NCBI GenBank assembly: GCA_021383565.1
Contig: CP079699.1
Location: 1 to 64,000 of the forward strand
Length of the DNA stretch: 64,000 bases
Direction: 5' to 3'
Source of the DNA: Levilactobacillus brevis
GTDB taxonomy: Bacteria; Bacillota; Bacilli; Lactobacillales; Lactobacillaceae
In this document: positions 1 to 8,085 of the stretch, piece by piece
How the letters are laid out: each line of letters opens with the position of its first letter
How positions within the stretch are numbered: the stretch's first letter is position 1
Translations under genes and position numbers: made by a program
The notes under the pieces: model-generated
Databases searched by the model: none
What the model was told of the DNA's origin: nothing
Seen by the model: only the letters and a program-made list of their open reading frames with translations

Positions 1-226
1 GCTATGGTCGGTTGATTCGCAAACCGATTCGCAGATTCGCTTAGCAAACGCTCAGGCCGACCAAATTTACATCCAGAACGGCGTACAAGGACCTGAAGAG
101 GTTCGAGAGGCACGTTTCGGGTCCGGTGGTATGGATCCGGATGGTTCGGTTGACATGGACAGTATGAGTGATGACGAACGGCGGGCAGTAGTCGAGGCTT
201 ACCGTAAAGAACATGGCGGTGATTAG
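1..226 (+). CDS. Phage portal protein, C-terminal end (partial)
   Basis: The reading frame is open from the window edge to TAG at 224-226 and encodes about 74 residues ending in an acidic tail. The stretch with SQIRLANAQADQIYIQNG followed by GPEEVREARFG resembles the C-terminus of DUF1073-type portal proteins of tailed phages, which form the dodecameric DNA channel of the capsid. The minor head gene starts 3 nt after the stop, the usual portal-to-minor-head order. The start lies outside the window, so the family call rests on the tail of the protein and on context. Confidence 0.6.
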   Translation, partial: LWSVDSQTDSQIRLANAQADQIYIQNGVQGPEEVREARFGSGGMDPDGSVDMDSMSDDERRAVVEAYRKEHGGD

Positions 227-228
227 CC

Positions 229-1056
229 ATGAGAGTGCCACACACGCGTTATCCACTCAGAATCGAGAAATCATATGCACATACGGCTGGACAGGCTGTA
301 ACGCGAGCTGAGAGTGTCACATTGCTACTACTCAAGTCAGAGGTCAAGCCAGTGATCGACCGGGGAACCGTTAATGACTCGTTTTACAACGACGACATGA
401 TCGACTGGATTGAGTCTATAATTGGACGGCTAAAAGAATTGATTCTTGGGTCCTTCACCGATACCGACACGAAGCAAATGGTTGAACGTTTCATGGCGGC
501 CATCAATACGAGTAACCGAGCCAACGTGGCGTCACAGATTCAATCTCACGAGCTAGTAAGACATTCGACGTTGCTTCCTAGCAGTAAGCCAGTAATCATG
601 GCAATTAATCCAGTCGCAGGGGATGCGCAGCTTGACGGCTACGTCAAAGGTAAGATTGCCGAAAATGTCAGTTACATCAAGGGTATCCGTGATGATTATG
701 CGACGAAGATTGAGCAGATTATCTACCGTGGCGTCACCAAGGGGCAGTCTTATGGTGAGATGGCGGAAGCAATCCGTCACCAAGGCAAGATGAGTCGCAA
801 TCGTGCCGCTTTCATTGCCCGGGACCAGTCCGGGACTATCTACAGTCAGATGACCCGTACTAGGCACCAAGCAGCTGGGATTAACCACTTTCAATGGCGT
901 GGAATGATGGATGAGCGTGAACGTGCCAGTCATGTGGCACGCGAGGGCATAATTTACAATTATGACACGGCTGACTTGCTACCCGGAGAAGATTATGGGT
1001 GCCGTTGTACTGGTGATCCTGTTTTTGATGACGAATTAGATGATTCAGAAGAATAA
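229..1056 (+). CDS. Phage minor head protein (Mu gpF-like)
   Basis: 275 residues. The C-terminal half has the pattern of the Mu F / SPP1 gp7 minor head family: a helical stretch with RNRAAFIARDQSGTIYSQMT, then FQWRGMMDERERASH, then a Cys pair in YGCRCTGDPVF near the end. These proteins sit inside the procapsid beside the portal and help head assembly. The start at 229 follows the portal stop by 3 nt with a GGCGGTGAT-like ribosome site. The N-terminus is not conserved in any way I recognise. It overlaps no neighbour and is part of the head operon. Confidence 0.75.
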   Translation: MRVPHTRYPLRIEKSYAHTAGQAVTRAESVTLLLLKSEVKPVIDRGTVNDSFYNDDMIDWIESIIGRLKELILGSFTDTDTKQMVERFMAAINTSNRANVASQIQSHELVRHSTLLPSSKPVIMAINPVAGDAQLDGYVKGKIAENVSYIKGIRDDYATKIEQIIYRGVTKGQSYGEMAEAIRHQGKMSRNRAAFIARDQSGTIYSQMTRTRHQAAGINHFQWRGMMDERERASHVAREGIIYNYDTADLLPGEDYGCRCTGDPVFDDELDDSEE

Positions 1057-1078
1057 CGAAACGAAGGGAGGTGAAAGT

Positions 1079-1348
1079 ATGGCAGATACAAATTCATCTA
1101 GTGCCGCAAGTACGCCAAGCTCTGCAGCACCTAGCTCTAAAACCGTTACTAGCATGTATGCTTCGAGTACGACACCAGCAGCACCAGCAACTGAGCCTAA
1201 GAGTACGGTCAAGACCGTGACCTTAAAAGAAGGCGACAAGCTATGGCGGGTTGCCACTGATGCTGGTATTTCACTGGACACACTTGTAAAGATTAATGGC
1301 TTGAAGAACTACTCGGTTAAGCCCGGTAAGGTTCTGCAATTGCCATAG
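1079..1348 (+). CDS. Small LysM-domain protein in head operon
   Basis: 89 residues from ATG 1079, chosen over an upstream in-frame start because GGGAGGTG lies just before it. The first half is low-complexity Ser/Ala/Thr/Pro. The second half is one LysM motif (EGDKLWRVATDAGISLDTLV, then INGLKN and PGKVLQLP). LysM binds N-acetylglucosamine in peptidoglycan. There is no signal peptide. It sits between the minor head protein and the protease/scaffold gene, so it may be a minor virion protein that contacts the wall. That role is inference. Confidence 0.7.
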   Translation: MADTNSSSAASTPSSAAPSSKTVTSMYASSTTPAAPATEPKSTVKTVTLKEGDKLWRVATDAGISLDTLVKINGLKNYSVKPGKVLQLP

Positions 1349-1359
1349 GAGGTGATTGC

Positions 1360-2463
1360 ATGAAATTTTATGATCGTGCTGAGCTTGGCAAGTATACTGA
1401 AACTCCTGAAGGTTATTTACATGGCGAGTTTCCGATTACGCGTCCCGGAGTCTTCCCGTATATGCGTAATGGTGGAAGTGTCTCCCAAGTGGCAAAGCTT
1501 CCGGATGAGGTATTTTCTAAGGAGACCATCGAATCTGCCAACAACAAGCCATTGACTAATGACCACCCAAACGTGGGTGTCGATGTGCGGAACTTCAAGA
1601 CATTATCTGTAGGGATGACCGACAGTGACGCCCACGTTGAGGACAATAAGCTGGTAGTTGGGGCGACCATTACGGACCCAGACATGATTGCCCAAGTTAA
1701 GTCGGGTAAGCGGGAGCTTTCAATCGGATTCAATGCCGATGTTCCCACGGAGTCCGGAGAGTACGGCGGAGCCCAGTATGACGCCGCTCAGCGCAATATC
1801 AAGATTAATCACATTGCTATCGTAGATAGGGGCCGCGCAGGTCACGGAATCTCAATCCATGACAGTGCGGCTTTTGTTATGGGTGATAACAACACGAAAA
1901 CAGGAGGAAAACACATGGCGAATTTAATCATTGATAGCCAACAATTCGAAGTGGACCAGCATGTTGCAGATGCCCACGACGACTTAAAGAAGCAAGTGGC
2001 CGCTAAAGAGGCTGAACTTGCAAAGCTAAAGAAGCAATTGAATGGGGCGAATGACGAAGCGGCAAGCTCTAAAAAGGAATCCGATTCACTTAAGGGTGAA
2101 CGGGATGCCTTAAAGACGCAACTCAAGGATGCTCAGGATAAGCAACTTGACCAAGACGCCTTAGACAAGCGCATTGACGCACGGCTTGCACTTCAGACTA
2201 GCGCAGCTCGTTTTGTTGGTGATAGCTTCGACTTCAAGGGGAAGACTGACCGGGAAGTTAAGGTGGCTGCCATTAAGACCACCAATGATTCCTTTGATGA
2301 AAAGGATAAGTCTGACGACTATATCAATGCATTCTACGATTCTGCGGTTTCCTTGGCAGATAAGAAAGGGTTCACTCACACGTTGGGTGGCCAAGGTGGG
2401 AATCAAAACGAAACTGACTCGGTAGATAAGCTCAAAGGCGACCGAGCCAACGCCTACAAGTAA
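1360..2463 (+). CDS. DUF2213 prohead protease-scaffold fusion
   Basis: 367 residues. Residues 1-170 match the DUF2213 type of phage prohead protease (YLHGEFPITRPGVFPY near the start; NDHPNVGVDV; GKRELSIGFNAD; HIAIVDRGRAGHG around residue 150-165, a typical Ser/His protease core). Residues 186-260 are a charged coiled coil, followed by a short C-terminal domain. This layout resembles lambda C/Nu3, where a protease and a scaffold share the same 3' coding region. The ribosome site AGGAGGTG is 6 nt upstream. It precedes the decoration and major capsid genes. Confidence 0.75.
   Translation: MKFYDRAELGKYTETPEGYLHGEFPITRPGVFPYMRNGGSVSQVAKLPDEVFSKETIESANNKPLTNDHPNVGVDVRNFKTLSVGMTDSDAHVEDNKLVVGATITDPDMIAQVKSGKRELSIGFNADVPTESGEYGGAQYDAAQRNIKINHIAIVDRGRAGHGISIHDSAAFVMGDNNTKTGGKHMANLIIDSQQFEVDQHVADAHDDLKKQVAAKEAELAKLKKQLNGANDEAASSKKESDSLKGERDALKTQLKDAQDKQLDQDALDKRIDARLALQTSAARFVGDSFDFKGKTDREVKVAAIKTTNDSFDEKDKSDDYINAFYDSAVSLADKKGFTHTLGGQGGNQNETDSVDKLKGDRANAYK
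1915..2463 (+). CDS. Internal in-frame start: capsid scaffold protein
   Basis: Inside the protease gene and in the same frame, ATG 1915 is preceded by AGGAGG at 1902-1907 with a 7-nt spacer, as good as any site in the operon. The product would be 182 residues (MANLIIDSQQFEV...) carrying only the coiled coil and C-terminal domain, which is a scaffold protein. Nested scaffold genes are established for lambda Nu3. Here the sequence evidence is the ribosome site placed exactly at the domain boundary. Confidence 0.65.
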   Translation: MANLIIDSQQFEVDQHVADAHDDLKKQVAAKEAELAKLKKQLNGANDEAASSKKESDSLKGERDALKTQLKDAQDKQLDQDALDKRIDARLALQTSAARFVGDSFDFKGKTDREVKVAAIKTTNDSFDEKDKSDDYINAFYDSAVSLADKKGFTHTLGGQGGNQNETDSVDKLKGDRANAYK

Positions 2464-2477
2464 AGGAGGGATAACTC

Positions 2478-2942
2478 ATGGGATTAATTCCACGACCACA
2501 AATGTACATGGACCCCAACATTGGGTTGGGAAAGATTGCCGACATTCGGCATACAGAAGTTGACTCAGCGGTTGCTGCAGGAGTAGTAGCTGCCGGGGCC
2601 GCCGTTCAAATGAGTTCGGGGGCTGTTACGACCGTTAGTGATGGTAAGTTCTATGGCGTTGCAGTAGCCAAGGACTACGTCGATAACTTGGATGATTCAC
2701 CACAAACGTCTAAGTACAAGGCTAAGCAAATGGTTCCTGTTTTACGTAAGGGAACCATCAACGTTGCCATCACGGCCGATGTTACGGAAGGCCAACCAGC
2801 TGCTGTTGACGGAACGACTGGGAACTTCAAGCCAGCCGCAGGTGCTGACGCGATTGTGGGGACGTTTAAGACGGCGGGTAAGTTTGTTACCGACGACGCC
2901 ACTGCGGGCTCAACGGCCCAACTTCAAATTAACTTGCCATAA
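2478..2942 (+). CDS. Capsid decoration / cement protein (DUF2190-like)
   Basis: 154 residues, rich in Ala, Gly, Val and Thr, with alternating beta-type segments (AAVQMSSGAVTTVSDGKFYGVAV, shown in part). It lies directly before the major capsid gene with GGAGGG upstream. Size and composition fit the DUF2190/Gp24-like cement proteins that stabilise expanded capsids. No catalytic motif is visible. A head-stabilising role is inferred from position. Confidence 0.6.
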   Translation: MGLIPRPQMYMDPNIGLGKIADIRHTEVDSAVAAGVVAAGAAVQMSSGAVTTVSDGKFYGVAVAKDYVDNLDDSPQTSKYKAKQMVPVLRKGTINVAITADVTEGQPAAVDGTTGNFKPAAGADAIVGTFKTAGKFVTDDATAGSTAQLQINLP

Positions 2943-2956
2943 GGAGGCGACAGTAG

Positions 2957-3835
2957 ATGCCACAAGAATTAGCGATGATTGAAAATCGCGACTTAATCGC
3001 GATGGAAAAGACGGTGCTTAAGGCACCACAAGAAGAATTAATTGGTCGGTCACTGTTTCCAACCATTCCTGGGGTAAATCCAGGGGCAGAGACCTACGGA
3101 TACAGTCTAATGACTCGGCACGGTGCTGCCAAGGTTATTGCCAACGGGGCCGATGACTTACCGATGGTCGACGAAGACGTTAAGCGAGCTTATCAGCCAA
3201 TCTACACTATTGCCGCTGGTATTCACTTCACGTATCAGGAAGTATTTGCCGCTCAAATGGCCGGACAACCGCTTCAAACGGATAAAGCTGAAACGGTCCG
3301 CCGGGCAATCTCCGAAAAGGAAAATGACATTATCTTCAACGGGGAATCAAAGGTTGGTATCACCGGTCTGACAAACCTTGAAGGTATTCAGGCAATGAAC
3401 GCTGACAAGAAGTTTTCAGAATCTACTGGGGCAGAGATGCAAGAGACTTTGCGTAAGGCTAAGTCCTTAATCACTGTAATTCCAGGGTTCAATCAAGCAC
3501 GGTTGAAGCTAGTTTTAGCACCAGCCCAATATGAATCTTTGAACTCACGTTACAGCGACTACGACTCCCGCACCATTTTGGAAGTCATCAAGGCCGCCGG
3601 CTGGTTTAATTCCATCGAAACAACCTCTGCTTTAGTTGGTAAGGGGTTGGATAACTCAGAATGTGCGATGATCTTTGATTCCACTTCACAAACCGGTGGT
3701 TTCTTGCTCCCTCGTGACGTTACGCAGTTCCCACAAGAAGCGCACTATCCTAACACGATTGTGCCTTATGATGAACGGACCGGTGGCCTGGTAATCAAGA
3801 CGCCGTACGCCATCGTTAAGCTGTCAGGAATCTAA
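2957..3835 (+). CDS. Major capsid protein (DUF2184-type)
   Basis: 292 residues. The N-terminus (ENRDLIAMEKTVLKAPQEEL), the RRAISEKENDIIFNGE segment and the region with LVLAPAQYESLNSRY fit the DUF2184 major capsid family of Firmicutes myophages, which have an HK97-type fold. It follows the protease/scaffold and cement genes, as expected. Ribosome site AGGAGGCGA. It should be the most abundant structural product of the phage. Confidence 0.75.
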   Translation: MPQELAMIENRDLIAMEKTVLKAPQEELIGRSLFPTIPGVNPGAETYGYSLMTRHGAAKVIANGADDLPMVDEDVKRAYQPIYTIAAGIHFTYQEVFAAQMAGQPLQTDKAETVRRAISEKENDIIFNGESKVGITGLTNLEGIQAMNADKKFSESTGAEMQETLRKAKSLITVIPGFNQARLKLVLAPAQYESLNSRYSDYDSRTILEVIKAAGWFNSIETTSALVGKGLDNSECAMIFDSTSQTGGFLLPRDVTQFPQEAHYPNTIVPYDERTGGLVIKTPYAIVKLSGI

Positions 3836-3845
3836 GGAGGACGCC

Positions 3846-4208
3846 ATGTTAGTTAAAAATAAGGGTAAATTCATTCACAACGTTGGTGGGGTGCAACTGG
3901 TCCCCGGTTCTAACCAACTCACCAAGAAGCAATCCGAAGCATTCAACACGGCTATCAAGTCGAACAAGTTGAATGCTTTTTTAATTGAAAAGGGCACCTT
4001 ATCTGCCGTTGAAGGTAAAGGTGGCAAGGACGTGCAAAGTGTTACTGACATGACCCTTGACCAAGCGCTGCCTGAGATTGCTGACACCGTATCGGTTGAG
4101 ACACTGACCAAGTGGTTAGCCGATGAACAACGCGGTGCCGGTCGTAAGAAGATGGTGGACACGTTGAAGGATCGGATTGCTGAATTGAAGACCCCAGAAG
4201 ACGAATAG
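3846..4208 (+). CDS. Phage head protein of unknown function
   Basis: 120 residues. An N-terminal part (MLVKNKGKFIHNVGGVQLVPG) looks like a small beta domain, and the C-terminal part (TDMTLDQALPEIADTVSVET) is helical and ends in a charged segment. AGGAGG precedes the ATG. It sits between the major capsid and connector genes, so a head-fibre or connector role is possible. I recognise no family with certainty. Confidence 0.5.
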   Translation: MLVKNKGKFIHNVGGVQLVPGSNQLTKKQSEAFNTAIKSNKLNAFLIEKGTLSAVEGKGGKDVQSVTDMTLDQALPEIADTVSVETLTKWLADEQRGAGRKKMVDTLKDRIAELKTPEDE

Positions 4209-4219
4209 AGGTGGTCTAA

Positions 4220-4546
4220 GTGGATGAAGCGGATAAGAGCACCATCCAGAACGTTCGGCTGATTCGGTCGGATTTATCGAAGGTCAGTGACGATACTATC
4301 CAACTTGCAATTGATGATGCTTGGACTGAAGTTCAGAGCCGGGGTTTCCCCACACAGTATCAAGAGCAAGCATGCCGTTATCTAGCAGCGAGTCTGATCA
4401 GTCGTGAGGATGATCGTGTTTCTCTGAAACAGGTTGGGGATTTGAAAAAGCAATACTTCAAGGGCGTCAATGCTTGGGCCGACCGGTACAACTACTTGTT
4501 GAGTCAGTTCGGTGACGGCGGTTCCCTAAGAATTGTGGTGATTTGA
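4220..4546 (+). CDS. Head-tail connector protein (DUF4054-like)
   Basis: 108 residues, GTG start with GAGGTGG 8 nt upstream. All-helical pattern with IRSDLSKVSDDTIQLAIDDA, then CRYLAASLISREDD and a tyrosine-rich end, similar to gp6/gp15-type adaptor proteins that bind under the portal. Its TGA overlaps the next start (ATGA-type junction at 4544-4548), implying translational coupling. Confidence 0.6.
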   Translation: MDEADKSTIQNVRLIRSDLSKVSDDTIQLAIDDAWTEVQSRGFPTQYQEQACRYLAASLISREDDRVSLKQVGDLKKQYFKGVNAWADRYNYLLSQFGDGGSLRIVVI

Positions 4547-5145
4547 TGGAAGATTTCGACAGGATTCCAGATGTCGAACGGGAGATGGCAGAGTTAAGTC
4601 ATCTACAGTTGCAGGTTGGGATATTTGGTGAGGACGGGTCGTTTATACAAATGATTGCGTCCGCTAACGAATATGGCGCTGATATTGAACCGAAAAACGG
4701 CAAATGGTTGACGATTCCCACCGAGAATGCGCCAAAGGGAGCCAAGGCACGAGATATTGAGGGACTTTTTCGGCCAAAGGATAAAAACATTCTTGCTGTC
4801 AGTGATGGTAAGGGCGGTCTTATCCCGATGTTCTATCTGGTGAAGAAGGTTCATATTCCGGAGCGTTCCTTCATTCGGTCGACTTTTGATGAAAAGGTGG
4901 ACGACTGGATCGAGTACATTGTTGACCGAGTAGTTGATTTGGGGATGGGTGAAAGCAGGGCTACAGCTAGAGAGATTATGGAGGGGTTGGGTATCCGCAT
5001 TCAGCGCGATATCCAGAACAAAATACGATCCATTGAGTCACCAGCCAATGCTCCCGCAACTATTGCCAGAAAAGGTTCTAGTTCCCCGTTGGAGGACACC
5101 GGACACTTACTTCAAGCTGTTACTTATAAGGTGGTGAACGTCTGA
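4546..5145 (+). CDS. Phage neck/tail completion protein
   Basis: 199 residues. ATG 4546 overlaps the upstream stop; a TTG one codon earlier is the alternative. The IFGEDGSFIQMIASANEYGA motif and the LTIPTENAP and PERSFIRSTFDEK segments are typical of the minor tail/neck proteins that sit between adaptor and terminator genes. No enzyme motif is visible. The role comes from family resemblance and gene order. Confidence 0.55.
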   Translation: MEDFDRIPDVEREMAELSHLQLQVGIFGEDGSFIQMIASANEYGADIEPKNGKWLTIPTENAPKGAKARDIEGLFRPKDKNILAVSDGKGGLIPMFYLVKKVHIPERSFIRSTFDEKVDDWIEYIVDRVVDLGMGESRATAREIMEGLGIRIQRDIQNKIRSIESPANAPATIARKGSSSPLEDTGHLLQAVTYKVVNV

Positions 5146-5519
5146 TGTATGAAGAGTTTGCCGACATGCTAGTGGAATTTGGAATCCCACTGCTAGTGTA
5201 TCTACCTGCCAATGGCGAGGGTGGTCACTTAGAGCATGGAACTTGGGTTAAGGACTCTGAGACGCCACCAGTTGAGGTCAGTGAGCCACTGGTGGTGCCA
5301 TCCAAGACATCACTGTACAGCATGGAGGTTCAGCATAACGCGGGTGGGGAGACGCAATCTTACGATGCTGTTTGGTATTCAACGATGGAGGCCCCTAAGG
5401 GAACAGTTGTTGAAAATAAGCGGACCGGTCGAAAATACGTTGTTGAACACGAGCGGGATTATACGGATTACTCTGACGTGCACGAGTACGACCTGAAGGG
5501 GGCAAGTAACCATGACTGA
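5145..5519 (+). CDS. Putative head-closure / neck protein
   Basis: 124 residues, starting in the TGATG overlap with the previous gene (5143-5147). It is beta-rich with no recognisable catalytic site. It ends with a DLKGASNHD segment and overlaps the next gene by 8 nt. Position between the completion and terminator genes suggests a head-closure (stopper) role. The sequence alone does not prove this. Confidence 0.5.
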   Translation: MYEEFADMLVEFGIPLLVYLPANGEGGHLEHGTWVKDSETPPVEVSEPLVVPSKTSLYSMEVQHNAGGETQSYDAVWYSTMEAPKGTVVENKRTGRKYVVEHERDYTDYSDVHEYDLKGASNHD

Positions 5520-5982
5520 CGGTTCTTTTGAGTATGGAGCGCTGGCTGATGTTTTAATTGACGAAGTTAAAGACCTCGTGGGATGTGACTTAGTTGAGCA
5601 GGACTTTTCTGGGCCGCAACGCGCTTACCCTTTCTTCACTTACAAGATCACCACGCCTTACATCAAGGATGTTGAGCAAATGAATAACGGCGAGATGTTC
5701 GATTTGACGGTCTCAATGACTTGCTGTAGTGACAACAGCATTAAGGCTCAAGACCTCGCTATGAAGCTCTTTAAGAATCTCAAATCTGATAACGTGCGTC
5801 GCAAACTTCGAACGGATCACGATATCGTCATTGCCGATGTTGATTCTTTCGACAACCGAAGCGTTTTTCAGTCCGTCAATTATGAACGGCGCGTTGGGTT
5901 TGATTTACACCTTCGAGTAGTGGATGGCTTCCATGAAGATATTCCAACCATCGATAAGATTAACTTAGACAATACAAATTAA
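5512..5982 (+). CDS. Phage tail terminator-like protein
   Basis: 156 residues. The alternation FFTYKITTPYIKD, FDLTVSMTCCSDN, VNYERRVGFDLHLRVV is characteristic of the small terminator proteins (gp12-like, LIC_12616-like) that cap the tail tube and sheath before head joining. It directly precedes the sheath gene, the expected place. It overlaps the upstream gene by 8 nt. Confidence 0.6.
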   Translation: MTDGSFEYGALADVLIDEVKDLVGCDLVEQDFSGPQRAYPFFTYKITTPYIKDVEQMNNGEMFDLTVSMTCCSDNSIKAQDLAMKLFKNLKSDNVRRKLRTDHDIVIADVDSFDNRSVFQSVNYERRVGFDLHLRVVDGFHEDIPTIDKINLDNTN

Positions 5983-5994
5983 GGAGGTAGCTAA

Positions 5995-7032
5995 ATGACT
6001 GTAGCTACGAAGATTGGTGACATCTTAGTAACAATTGATGTCAACCACCCGGTAATCCCTGTTGGTTTAGGGGTCCCGGGTCTTTTTATTAAGGGAGATG
6101 CCCAGAATGATCAAGTTTATTCAAGTCTGGACGCCTTAGAAATTGATTACGCAGAAGGCACTGATATCTACAAGGTAGCAGCTGCTTACTACGCACAACC
6201 GAACGCGGGGACCACTATCGAAGTGATCACCTACACAGAATCTACAACCGACACGGAAACCAAGGCAACAACGGGTGGAATTTCTGCCGCCGCTGCGGCG
6301 TACTTCTTTAGCGCTTGGCATTTTGCCGTTGTTATCGGTGACAATGACGCAGATCAGTTGGAACTGAGCAACTACATCGAAGAACAGAACTTTAAGTTCT
6401 TGGTTGCGGAGTTCCCCACACCAGATGCCGCGAAGGCTTACACCAACAAACGGACCATTAACCTCATTCATAAGGCTACCACGGATAACTTTCCGGTGGC
6501 CTTTTTAGGTCGTGTAGCTAACCAGACGGTCGGCTCTGTGACTTGGAAGGGCAAGGGCGATTTAGTAGGCGTTGAGGTCGACGACTTGTCCTACCCCGAG
6601 TATGCAGCAATTGAAGCGGCTCATGGTATTTGCTATGTAGTCAAGGGGACTAAGGCCGTTAGCTCTAATGGTTGGACAGCTTCTGGGGACTGGATTGATG
6701 TACTGCATGGCAGCGATTGGGTCAAGGTCAATATTGAGTCAGGGCTCCAAGACTTGTTGAACACCCAAGATAAGATTACTTTCGACGATCTTGGATTTGC
6801 TCAACTCCAAGCAGTTGTTGAGAAGGTTCTCTCTACGGCCTATGCCAACGGGATTATTGCTTACAATGCCACAACTAAGGCAGCGGACTATTCAGTTACG
6901 GCTGATAAGTATGCCGACCTGTCTGTTGAGGACATCAAGAATCGTCAATACAACGGGATTCACTGGTCTTACACGCCTGCGGATGCTGTGCATGGCATGA
7001 AGGTCGGCGGGACTCTCGATTTTCCATACTAA
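5995..7032 (+). CDS. Contractile tail sheath protein (DUF3383-like)
   Basis: 345 residues, ribosome site AAGGAGG. Its size, its place directly before a tube gene and motifs such as GLGVPGLFIKGDAQND, VAEFPTPDAAKAYTN and the C-terminal YADLSVEDIKNRQYNGI fit the DUF3383 sheath family of Lactobacillus and Listeria myophages. The sheath contracts around the rigid tube to drive DNA injection. This gene defines the prophage as a myovirus-type phage. Confidence 0.8.
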   Translation: MTVATKIGDILVTIDVNHPVIPVGLGVPGLFIKGDAQNDQVYSSLDALEIDYAEGTDIYKVAAAYYAQPNAGTTIEVITYTESTTDTETKATTGGISAAAAAYFFSAWHFAVVIGDNDADQLELSNYIEEQNFKFLVAEFPTPDAAKAYTNKRTINLIHKATTDNFPVAFLGRVANQTVGSVTWKGKGDLVGVEVDDLSYPEYAAIEAAHGICYVVKGTKAVSSNGWTASGDWIDVLHGSDWVKVNIESGLQDLLNTQDKITFDDLGFAQLQAVVEKVLSTAYANGIIAYNATTKAADYSVTADKYADLSVEDIKNRQYNGIHWSYTPADAVHGMKVGGTLDFPY

Positions 7033-7046
7033 AGGGGTGATAAATA

Positions 7047-7445
7047 ATGGCTAAATGGAATTACGATGCAACTGATGTCAAGGTCATTGCTGACAGCGAA
7101 CCCATGTACGGATATCAACCCGGAGACATGGTTTCAGGCGAACGAGCCAACAACTCTGAAGATTATGATGTTGATGCTCAAGGCTGGGGTGTTTTTAGTA
7201 CAAATAATGATATTCATGGAACTATCACGATTAACTTGTCTGCTGGTTCACCAGCAAACCTTAAGTTGATGGCTCTCGCTAATGCTCATAAAGAATTTAC
7301 ATTGAGTGTTACGACGCCACACGAACGGGTTTACTCGAATCAAGCTAAAATCCAAAAGGTGCCATCATTTGGTGCGGGGACCAAGACCGGCGTTAAAGCA
7401 TGGGTAATCTTGTGCATTGACTACAACGATGAAATGAGCGAATAA
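7047..7445 (+). CDS. Tail tube protein (DUF3277-like)
   Basis: 132 residues. The short beta-rich sequence with TITINLSAGSPANLKLMALA and the FGAGTKTGVKAWVILCIDY end fit the DUF3277 structural family that forms the inner tube of contractile tails. AAGGGGTGA ribosome site. It is followed by an intrinsic terminator, which probably keeps sheath/tube expression higher than that of the genes downstream. Confidence 0.75.
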   Translation: MAKWNYDATDVKVIADSEPMYGYQPGDMVSGERANNSEDYDVDAQGWGVFSTNNDIHGTITINLSAGSPANLKLMALANAHKEFTLSVTTPHERVYSNQAKIQKVPSFGAGTKTGVKAWVILCIDYNDEMSE

Positions 7446-7451
7446 AACTAG

Positions 7452-7484
7452 ACGCTTAGGGTTCGACTCCCTGAGCGTTTTTTG
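7452..7484 (+). terminator. Intrinsic terminator after tail tube gene
   Basis: ACGCTTAGGG at 7452-7461 pairs with CCCTGAGCGT at 7469-7478 (one G-T wobble) across the 7-nt loop TTCGACT and is followed by T6. It lies inside the late operon, between the tube and the chaperone genes, so it probably attenuates transcription. Confidence 0.8.
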
Positions 7485-7515
7485 TACCAAAAATTTATGT
7501 AAAGGGTGATTACAA

Positions 7516-7890
7516 ATGACTGTAGTAAAGAAAACCGTATCGCAAGACACTAAGGCAACTAATGAGGTAGCGAAGGCGCGGCAAAAACGTGATGAAGTAG
7601 AACGGATGCCACTCAAGCGGATGGGTAAGACCGAAACTATTACGGTCGATGATTACGATGGTCCCAAAGACTACACGTTCTTTTTCCCTGGTTTAAAGAA
7701 GGCCCATAACCTCGTAGACTTTGCGCGCATGGGGAACGGAGTTATTGATAATACCACGTACAATGAAGGCCTTATGAAAACGGTAATTGTGGAACCTAAG
7801 ACGGATTGGGATTACTGGGACGAACATGACGGCTATGGTGAGGTCATGGACGAAGCTGATCGGTTTCTTGGCAAATGGTTGCAAAAGTAA
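7516..7890 (+). CDS. Tail assembly chaperone (short, zero-frame product)
   Basis: 124 residues ending in WLQK-stop at 7890. Position between the tube and tape-measure genes, size and the acidic WDYWDEHDGYGEVMDEADRF end fit the gpG-type chaperones that coat the tape measure during tail assembly. Such genes normally make a second, longer product by ribosomal frameshifting, and the downstream frame here supports that. No ribosome-binding site precedes the second frame. Confidence 0.7.
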   Translation: MTVVKKTVSQDTKATNEVAKARQKRDEVERMPLKRMGKTETITVDDYDGPKDYTFFFPGLKKAHNLVDFARMGNGVIDNTTYNEGLMKTVIVEPKTDWDYWDEHDGYGEVMDEADRFLGKWLQK

Positions 7891-8071
7891 TCGAAAAGGA
7901 ATGCAATTGGAGCTTGCCTATCGGAATAATCGGCAGTATGAGTGGCCGGTTGAGATGGGGATTGCAACCCGTGAAGAAGTTGAGCTAGCAACGTTTGATG
8001 AGTTAGAAATGTTTAACTATCAAGCCGATAAAAAATTTGAGTTGATGCAAGGAATGGACCCAGAAGGATAG
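7886..8071 (+). CDS. Tail chaperone C-terminal extension reached by frameshift
   Basis: A 61-residue frame (SNRKGMQLELAYRNNRQYEW at its start) has no proper start: the only ATG, at 7901, has its purine run touching it. The zero frame reads CAA AAG TAA at 7882-7890. If tRNA-Lys slips back 2 nt from AAG (7885-7887) to AAA (7883-7885), translation continues as AGT AAT CGA to 8071 and gives a fusion of about 185 residues. A -2 shift is known for the Mu tail chaperone; most other phages use -1. The fusion product is inferred. Confidence 0.6.
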   Translation, partial: SNRKGMQLELAYRNNRQYEWPVEMGIATREEVELATFDELEMFNYQADKKFELMQGMDPEG

Positions 8072-8085
8072 TGAGGTGAAAAAGT

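Noticed and set aside
7452-7478. tRNA gene or attachment site from the T-arm-like sequence
   Set aside because: Only a T-arm mimic is present, without D or anticodon arms, and it lies in the middle of the late operon.
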